5,976 nt of DNA, taken from the NCBI GenBank assembly GCA_030740135.1, contig JASLXW010000262.1, forward strand, positions 1 through 5,976. Direction: 5' to 3'. Below, one piece after another: positions 1 through 4,167 of the stretch. The position numbers were made by a program, and so were the translations under genes. The notes below the pieces were generated by a model, which worked only from the letters and a program-made list of their open reading frames with translations, ran no database searches and was not told the DNA's origin. This stretch comes from Nitrospinota bacterium (lineage in GTDB: Bacteria > UBA8248 > JACPRG01). Positions within the stretch are counted from its first letter, which is position 1. The number at the start of each line of letters is the position of its first letter.

Positions 1-2
1 TC

Positions 3-404
3 TTGAAACCGTCCGGCTTGCGCCGAAGGGTCATCGTGGGCATGTCGTTCATTCTTTTCGAGGCCGTCCAGCTTCTCTTCTTATTTGAAGTGGTGTCGCC
101 GTCCTATCTGATATGGGCGCTCTTCGGGTTCCTCGGCACCTCCTCGGCCCCGGTTTACGCGATTCTCACCGGGTTCTTTCCCCGCCACCTCGCGGGCCGG
201 GTGAACACCATGGTGAACATGTTCCTGCTTTTCGCGACGTTCGGAATTCAATACACGATGGGAATCCTCATCGACCTTTGGCACCTTACCGCAACCGCGG
301 GCTACCAACCCCAGGCGTACCAAGCGGCGTTCGGCTTCGCCCTCGCACTCCAATTCGCCGCACTAGTATGGTTTCTCCGGCCCGGCGGACGGGAGGAGGG
401 TTGA
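3..404 (+). CDS. MFS transporter, C-terminal fragment (5' end outside window)
   Basis: This is the last 133 or so codons of an integral inner-membrane protein, open at the left edge. The TTG at position 3 is only the first complete codon and is unlikely to be the real start. About four hydrophobic helices are visible (roughly residues 9-29, 33-57, 68-92 and 107-126). Between the second and third lies the short loop FFPRHLAGRVNT, which resembles the cytoplasmic FP-x4-GR loop common in the C-terminal half of major facilitator superfamily permeases. It ends in a charged tail (PGGREEG) and a TGA. Four helices fit the last third of a 12-helix MFS protein. The substrate cannot be told from this piece: the N-terminal half and the usual family-specific motifs are missing. 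The gene converges on glyA. MFS assignment is by pattern and general resemblance; another multi-helix permease family is possible. Confidence 0.75.
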   Translation: MKPSGLRRRVIVGMSFILFEAVQLLFLFEVVSPSYLIWALFGFLGTSSAPVYAILTGFFPRHLAGRVNTMVNMFLLFATFGIQYTMGILIDLWHLTATAGYQPQAYQAAFGFALALQFAALVWFLRPGGREEG

Positions 405-525
405 CGCACGGCCCGGCGGCGGCGCGGCGGAATGTCCCATTCGGATATCCGCGACAAAGCCGGGGGGCAATCGGGAAAACGCGTCCACACTGAAATAAAG
501 GAATCGGGCGGGGGGGGGTGCAAGC
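405..525. other. Convergent intergenic gap, no clear terminator
   Basis: These 121 bp separate the converging 3' ends of the MFS gene and glyA. The stretch is GC-rich, with a 10-bp perfect palindrome CGGATATCCG at 442-451 and a run of nine G at 510-518. A terminator would be expected here, but I see no stable hairpin followed by a T-run on either strand. Termination may be Rho-dependent, or may use a structure I cannot score by eye. Confidence 0.6.
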
Positions 526-1782
526 CTACTCCGGCCTTCCCCCTCCCGGCCCCATGGGAAAGCGCGCGCAAAGCTCTTTTACGTCCTTCCGAACCGAGGC
601 CTCTCGCGACTCGTTCCCGATGTCCTCGAGCACGTCGGCGATCCAGCCCCCGATCACGTTCATCTCGGGCTCCTTCATCCCCCGCGAGGTGAGCGCCGGG
701 GTTCCGATGCGGAGCCCGCTCGTGAGGGTGGGTTTGCGCGTGTCGAAAGGAATGGCGTTCTTGTTGACGGTGATGCCCGCCCGCCCCAGCGCGGCCTCCG
801 CCTTTTTTCCGCTGTAGCCCGCCTCCCGGAGATCCACCAGCAGGAGATGGTTGTCCGTCCCCCCGGAGACGAGGCGGTGCCCCCGGTTCCCCAAAGCGGC
901 CGCGAGCGCCTTGGCGTTCTTAATGATCCGGGCGGCATAGGCCCGGAAATCCGCCGTCGCAGCCTCCTGGAGGGCGACGGCCTTGGCCGCGATGACGTGC
1001 ATCAAAGGGCCCCCTTGCGTGCCCGGGAAAATGCCCTTGTCCATCTTCACGGCAAACTCCTCGTCGCAAAGCACCATTCCCCCCCGCGGGCCGCGCAGGG
1101 TCTTGTGTGTCGTGGTGGTGACGATCTGGGCGTGACCCGCCGGACTCGGGTGCTCCCCCGCGACCACGAGACCCGCGATGTGCGCGATGTCGGCCATCAC
1201 GAGCGCCCCCACCTCGTCCGCGATCTCCCGAAAACGCTTGAAGTCAATGATCCGCGGATAGGCGCTCGCCCCGACGACGATAATCTTGGGGCGGTTCTCT
1301 TTCGCCTGCCGCTCCACCTCGTCGAAATCGATGACCTGGTTCTCCGGGTCCACGCCATAAGCGACCACCTTGAACCAGCGGCCGGAGAAGGTGACGGGGT
1401 GGCCGTGGGTGAGATGGCCCCCGTGCGCGAGGTTCATTCCCAGGATGGTGTCGCCGGGCTCGAGCAGGCCGAAGTACACCGCTCCGTTCGCCTGGGCTCC
1501 GCTGTGGGGCTGGACGCAGGCGTGATCCATCCCGAAGAGGGTTATTGCCCGCTCAATCGCGATGCTTTCCGCCACGTCGACGAACTGGCACCCCCCGTAA
1601 TAGCGCTTCCCGGGTAGGCCCTCGGCGTATTTGTTCGTCATGACTCCGCCGGCCGCTTCCATCACCGCCGCGCTGACGTAATTCTCCGAAGCAATGAGTT
1701 CGAGCTCGTCCGCCTGGCGCGCTTTCTCGTTTTCCATGGCGGCGAAGACATCCGGATCGACTTTCGCGAGCGCGGAACCCAT
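526..1782 (-). CDS. glyA: Serine hydroxymethyltransferase (GlyA)
   Basis: This cytosolic PLP enzyme interconverts serine plus tetrahydrofolate with glycine plus 5,10-methylene-tetrahydrofolate. It is the main source of one-carbon units for purine, thymidylate and methionine synthesis. The 418-residue protein has the usual bacterial length. Family landmarks are all present: ELIASENY (27-34), [14 protein letters not shown] (51-64) with active-site tyrosines at 52 and 62, HSGAQAN (93-99), the PLP-ring Asp198 and His201 in MADIAH, the Schiff-base Lys227 in [22 protein letters not shown] (252-259), and the carboxylate-binding Arg358 in [15 protein letters not shown] chose the ATG at 1782 because GGAGGT lies 8 nt upstream and translation then begins [13 protein letters not shown], as in homologues. 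The frame stays open to 1839, but that extension ([12 protein letters not shown]...) is unlike any SHMT N-terminus. The gene is transcribed away from otsA and has no same-strand partner in view. Nothing looks damaged. Identification is essentially certain. Confidence 0.98.
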   Translation of the reverse strand: MGSALAKVDPDVFAAMENEKARQADELELIASENYVSAAVMEAAGGVMTNKYAEGLPGKRYYGGCQFVDVAESIAIERAITLFGMDHACVQPHSGAQANGAVYFGLLEPGDTILGMNLAHGGHLTHGHPVTFSGRWFKVVAYGVDPENQVIDFDEVERQAKENRPKIIVVGASAYPRIIDFKRFREIADEVGALVMADIAHIAGLVVAGEHPSPAGHAQIVTTTTHKTLRGPRGGMVLCDEEFAVKMDKGIFPGTQGGPLMHVIAAKAVALQEAATADFRAYAARIIKNAKALAAALGNRGHRLVSGGTDNHLLLVDLREAGYSGKKAEAALGRAGITVNKNAIPFDTRKPTLTSGLRIGTPALTSRGMKEPEMNVIGGWIADVLEDIGNESREASVRKDVKELCARFPMGPGGGRPE

Positions 1783-1790
1783 TAGCTTGA

Positions 1791-1796
1791 ACCTCC
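1791..1796 (-). promoter_or_regulatory. glyA ribosome binding site
   Basis: GGAGGT on the minus strand, 8 nt before the ATG at 1782, is a near-perfect Shine-Dalgarno site. It decides the glyA start against the in-frame upstream start at 1839. Confidence 0.85.
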
Positions 1797-1800
1797 GATT

Positions 1801-1844
1801 TGAAAAAAAGAAACAAAGGCAGGATGCGGCGAGAATCATCCGCA
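1801..1844 (-). promoter_or_regulatory. glyA leader: small alternative hairpins and a U-rich tract
   Basis: In the glyA transcript this leader can form either of two overlapping 5-bp stems with 10-nt loops: TGCGG with CCGCA (plus coordinates 1840-1844 with 1825-1829), or GGATG with CATCC (1837-1841 with 1822-1826). A U-rich stretch follows (complement of 1801-1817, including a run of seven U) just before the ribosome binding site. The order of hairpin then U-tract resembles an attenuator, but the stems are short and a 4-nt-plus gap separates them from the U-run. No known glycine, folate or SAM riboswitch consensus is recognisable. Confidence 0.2.
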
Positions 1845-1852
1845 GTGAAAGA

Positions 1853-1882
1853 ACGCTAGCAGAGTGCCGCGCGCGGCGTCAA
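1853..1882 (-). promoter_or_regulatory. Candidate sigma-70-type promoter for glyA
   Basis: On the minus strand TTGACG (1877-1882) makes a five-of-six -35 box. After an 18-bp spacer, TAGCGT (1853-1858) keeps the three most conserved -10 positions (T1, A2, T6) but is otherwise weak. It would give a leader of roughly 65 nt. The spacer contains the 12-bp palindrome at 1866-1877. The call rests on consensus matching by eye. Confidence 0.35.
1866..1877. repeat. 12-bp perfect palindrome in the glyA promoter spacer
   Basis: GCCGCGCGCGGC is its own reverse complement and overlaps the candidate -35/-10 spacer by 11 bp plus one base of the -35 box. An operator for a dimeric repressor could sit here. 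CG-rich palindromes also arise easily by chance in such DNA, and the same 10-bp core (CCGCGCGCGG) recurs at 3794-3803 after otsA, which argues against a glyA-specific operator. Confidence 0.3.
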
Positions 1883-2259
1883 ACAGGAGACGAAATCGCT
1901 TCCCTTTTTCCGGCAACAAAATGGAATTCACTTTCTCAGGAAAAAAAAACGGAAAAAATGCTTCGAATCCGGGAACCGTTTTGTCCGCCGCGAAAAATTC
2001 CAGGAATCATGCTTCCCTTGTGCAATTCATCGAATCATGCGAGAATTTTTCCGTAACCTACGCACACAGCCATTTCCGGCAGATCCTTTCCCCTTGTTCT
2101 CACAAATTGCCAATAACAGGAATTCGACGTTGCGGATAATGCCGATTGTATTTTGAGAAAATAGAAGGTTGTTTTCTTTTCTTACTAAAGTGCCGGGGAT
2201 TGCCCACGAAATCTCAACCTGAATCGATCTTTGGTCCTGTTCCTGGAGGGCGCGCGCTC
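1883..2259. other. AT-rich non-coding region between divergent glyA and otsA
   Basis: This long stretch lies upstream of both divergent genes. GC content falls to about 43% over 1921-2220 by hand count, against roughly 60-65% in the genes, and there are A- and T-tracts (for example nine A near 1941-1949). No confident protein or RNA gene is visible. The otsA promoter should lie here. GATAAT at 2135-2140 resembles a -10 box, but I find no convincing -35 at the right distance, and no -24/-12 sigma-54 site. Short repeats within it are listed separately. Confidence 0.6.
1991..2053. repeat. Inverted repeat enclosing a 9-bp direct repeat
   Basis: AAAAATTC (1993-2000) is the exact reverse complement of GAATTTTT (2043-2050). 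A further CG pair can extend the arms if one C is bulged (1991-1992 with 2052-2053). Inside the 42-nt interval the 9-mer GAATCATGC occurs twice, at 2004-2012 and 2032-2040, exactly 28 bp apart. The arrangement could be a regulator-binding region for otsA or glyA. Each element alone is short enough to be chance. Confidence 0.3.
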
Positions 2260-2397
2260 ATGCCTCCGCTTTCCTCACGGACACCGCCGGAATCGGGCCG
2301 GGGCAGCATCGACCTCACCGTCAACCACCGTCCCGGAGGCGTCAGGGAACCGGGCGGCTTTTCCCTGCCCGGCGGCCGGGAGGCAATCGAAAAATGA
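2260..2397 (+). CDS. Possible 45-codon leader ORF overlapping the otsA start
   Basis: This short ORF starts at the ATG at 2260, with GGAGGG at 2245-2250 nine bases upstream. Its TGA (2395-2397) shares bases with the otsA start codon in an ATGA overlap, the classic layout for translational coupling. By hand count, 33 of 45 codons end in G or C (about 73%), as expected of real genes here. The peptide is rich in Gly, Pro and Arg, with three PGG repeats in its second half, no membrane segment and no family I recognise. The frame stays open back to a TTG at 2146, but that AT-rich extension has no ribosome binding site. It may equally be untranslated leader that happens to lack stops, or a non-conserved peptide. 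Confidence 0.25.
   Translation: MPPLSSRTPPESGRGSIDLTVNHRPGGVREPGGFSLPGGREAIEK
2343..2380 (+). promoter_or_regulatory. Tandem RNA hairpins overlapping the otsA ribosome binding site
   Basis: Two adjacent stems can form in the otsA leader. The first is CAGGGAA (2343-2349) with TTCCCTG (2361-2367), 7 bp with an 11-nt loop. The second is CCCGG (2368-2372) with CCGGG (2376-2380), closing a 3-nt loop and pairing the first three bases of the GGGAGG Shine-Dalgarno. They abut exactly and could stack. A competing stem, CCGGGC (2350-2355) with GCCCGG (2367-2372), would break the second and free the site. That is the geometry of a translational switch, inferred from base complementarity only. Confidence 0.3.
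2378..2383 (+). promoter_or_regulatory. otsA ribosome binding site
   Basis: GGGAGG lies 10 nt before the ATG at 2394. It supports this start, which also gives the standard GT20 N-terminus ([13 protein letters not shown]). Its first half can pair into the hairpin described at 2368-2380. Confidence 0.7.
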
Positions 2398-3788
2398 ATA
2401 ACCTTGTTGTCGTTTCGAACCGGCTGCCGCCGCTTCCCGAGGTGGAAAACGTTTCCCGCCGGACCCAGGAGGTGGGCGGTTTGGTGACCGCTCTTCTCTC
2501 CGCCCTGGAAATGAAGGGCGGGGGCACCTGGTTCGGCTGGAGCGGAAAATACAGCCAGGGGCGGGCGGAACCGCATGTCACCTGGAAGGTGGGCAAAAAC
2601 CGGATCGTCGGAATCCACCTTTCCGAGCGGGAGGTCGACGCCTACTACAACGGCTTCTGCAACCGGGCCTTATGGCCCCTTCTGCACAGCTTCCAGGGGC
2701 GCGTCCACCTGAACCGGGCCGAGGAGAGAATCTACCAGGAGGTCAATACGCGTTTCGCCCAACTTCTCTCCCCGCACATCAAAAAGAGCGATACCATTTG
2801 GGTGAACGACTACCACCTCTTTTTCCTGGGCCGGGAGCTGCGCCGCCTCGGACACAAAGGCCCCATCGGATTCTTCCTCCACGTTCCCTTTCCTCCCTAC
2901 GACATCTGGCACCTCCTCCCGAACCCGGCGGAGGTTCTCCAGGCGATGGCCGAATACGACCTCGTCGGTTTCCACACCCGGACTTACCGCGACAATTATA
3001 TTTACGCCTTCCAAAGATTCTTCGACGCATCCTGGGACGGCACCCGCCTGCGGAACGGGGGGCGCCGCCAAAAGGTGGGAATCTTCCCCATCGGGGTGGA
3101 CGCCGCGCGCTTTTCCAGCGAAGCCGCCTCCGCCTCCGCGAACCGAAGACGGCGGGGGCTGAAGGCCCCGGGTGACGACCGCCAGATTATTATCGGGGTA
3201 GACCGCCTCGACTATACGAAGGGCATTCCGGACCGTATCCGCGCGTTCGAGACCCTGCTCCGGAACTATTCCCAATACCGCGGAAAAGTTTCAATGTTCC
3301 AAATCTGCGCGCCTTCGCGGACGCGCGTGCCCGACTACGTCGAGCAGAAACGCACCGTCGAGACACTCGTCGGCCGGATAAACGGAGAATTCGCCGAGCA
3401 CGATTGGGTGCCCGTGAGCTATCTCTACCGATCCTATTCCCAGAACCGGCTCTCTCTTTATTACCGGAACGCAGACGTGTGCCTCGTCACCCCCCTCCGG
3501 GACGGAATGAACCTCGTGGCGAAGGAATACGTCGCCTCACAAGACCCCGAAAATCCGGGTGTCCTGGTCCTCAGCCGGTTCGCAGGCGCCGCCGAGGAAC
3601 TGGGCGACGCCGTTCTGGTGAACCCCTACCTGCCGGACGAGGTGGCCGACGGCCTTCACTGGGCGCTGTCGATGCCGGCCGAGGAGCGGGTCGCCCGCCA
3701 AAAAAATATGTACCGGATTATCGAGGGCAAGAGCGTGGAATGGTGGGTGAAAACTTTCCTGGACGCGCTCACCAAATCGAGAAACTAA
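2394..3788 (+). CDS. otsA: Trehalose-6-phosphate synthase (OtsA, GT20)
   Basis: This cytosolic retaining glycosyltransferase transfers glucose from a nucleotide sugar (UDP-glucose in E. coli) to glucose-6-phosphate. It is the first step of the OtsAB route to trehalose, a compatible solute and stress protectant. The 464 residues are close to the 474 of E. coli OtsA. Recognisable landmarks are: the N-terminal strand with Arg10 in VVVSNR; the glycine loop VGGL (27-30); WFGWSG (46-51); Tyr84 and Trp94, matching glucose-6-phosphate contacts; NDYHLF (138-143) with Asp139; GFFLHVPFP (159-167); Arg271 and Lys276 in [12 protein letters not shown], which bind the donor phosphates; and [19 protein letters not shown] (367-385) with Asp370 and Glu378. 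No C-terminal phosphatase domain follows, and no otsB lies alongside, so trehalose-6-phosphate must be dephosphorylated by a product encoded elsewhere. It is transcribed alone, convergent with the moaD-AOR unit. The family is certain; donor preference cannot be read from sequence. Confidence 0.96.
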   Translation: MNNLVVVSNRLPPLPEVENVSRRTQEVGGLVTALLSALEMKGGGTWFGWSGKYSQGRAEPHVTWKVGKNRIVGIHLSEREVDAYYNGFCNRALWPLLHSFQGRVHLNRAEERIYQEVNTRFAQLLSPHIKKSDTIWVNDYHLFFLGRELRRLGHKGPIGFFLHVPFPPYDIWHLLPNPAEVLQAMAEYDLVGFHTRTYRDNYIYAFQRFFDASWDGTRLRNGGRRQKVGIFPIGVDAARFSSEAASASANRRRRGLKAPGDDRQIIIGVDRLDYTKGIPDRIRAFETLLRNYSQYRGKVSMFQICAPSRTRVPDYVEQKRTVETLVGRINGEFAEHDWVPVSYLYRSYSQNRLSLYYRNADVCLVTPLRDGMNLVAKEYVASQDPENPGVLVLSRFAGAAEELGDAVLVNPYLPDEVADGLHWALSMPAEERVARQKNMYRIIEGKSVEWWVKTFLDALTKSRN

Positions 3789-3792
3789 CCGG

Positions 3793-3804
3793 CCCGCGCG
3801 CGGG
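3793..3804. repeat. 12-bp palindrome in the otsA/moaD convergent gap
   Basis: CCCGCGCGCGGG is a perfect palindrome centred in the 23-bp gap between the stop codons of otsA and the MoaD-like gene. In RNA it could fold only as a 4-bp stem with a 4-nt loop, with no U-run on either side, so it is a poor intrinsic terminator. A bidirectional termination role is possible because nothing else fits in the gap. Confidence 0.3.
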
Positions 3805-3811
3805 ACTCCCC

Positions 3812-4126
3812 CTACCCGCCCATGTACTGCCCCATGAGGAGGATGGAGTCCCCTTCCTTCACTTCGCTGCCGAGGGTGTGATGGATGCCGAGGACGGCGT
3901 CGTTCACGATCACTTCGAGATGCCCGCCCAACTCCGCCGGGTCCTGATCCCACAAGACGCCGTCCAGATCGGGATGGCGCGCGGAAAATCTCTTGAGGAC
4001 GCTTCGCACCGTATCGCCCGGGCGGACCTCCTCCTCGAAGACGGCCCGCTCGCTTCCGTCGCCCCCCACGAACCGGGTCGCCCAGGCGATCAGCTCAATC
4101 CGAAGACGATTGCTGGCGGAGTCCAT
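3812..4126 (-). CDS. MoaD/ThiS-family sulfur carrier, AOR-associated
   Basis: This is a 104-residue ubiquitin-fold protein ending in GQYMGG. The exposed C-terminal Gly-Gly is the mark of MoaD/ThiS carriers, which are adenylated, converted to a thiocarboxylate and then used as sulfur donor. MoaD works with MoaE to make the dithiolene of molybdopterin. The fold is visible: first strand LRIELIAWATRF (8-19), helix GDTVRSVLKRF (37-47), and the paired strands LEVIVND with the EGDSILLM tail (70-98). I prefer the ATG at 4126 because the first strand follows directly; a modest GGGGA lies 7 nt upstream. A GTG at 4198 would add 24 Arg/Pro-rich residues and overlap the AOR gene. It begins 41 nt after the AOR stop, so it is almost certainly co-transcribed and probably serves cofactor assembly for that enzyme. 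MoaD-like genes beside AOR genes are a known arrangement (aorD in the Aromatoleum aor cluster). A role as a thiamine or other sulfur carrier is less likely given this neighbour. Confidence 0.88.
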   Translation of the reverse strand: MDSASNRLRIELIAWATRFVGGDGSERAVFEEEVRPGDTVRSVLKRFSARHPDLDGVLWDQDPAELGGHLEVIVNDAVLGIHHTLGSEVKEGDSILLMGQYMGG

Positions 4127-4167
4127 TCGGGCGTCCCCGTCAGGCGGCCGGATGGGGAAGATCCGCT

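Noticed and set aside
847..1617. A 256-codon open frame antisense to glyA
   Set aside because: It lies entirely within a near-perfect SHMT gene. Its composition (Arg, Asp, His, Val) mirrors the complement of glyA codons, and no ribosome binding site or known domain is seen.
1783..1839. N-terminal extension of glyA to the upstream in-frame start
   Set aside because: The extra 19 residues (Cys- and Phe-rich) are absent from SHMT proteins, and the strong GGAGGT site specifies the ATG at 1782.
1959..1977. TTCGAATCC, resembling a tRNA T-loop (possible tRNA fragment or attachment site)
   Set aside because: The flanking bases cannot form the 5-bp T-stem on either strand, and there is no acceptor, D or anticodon arm nearby.
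1864..2139. A 91-codon plus-strand frame in the AT-rich intergenic region, with an internal ATG at 1921
   Set aside because: There is no Shine-Dalgarno before either start, no recognisable domain, and the translated composition follows the local A-tracts. Another frame is also open over part of the region. It could be revisited if conserved in relatives.
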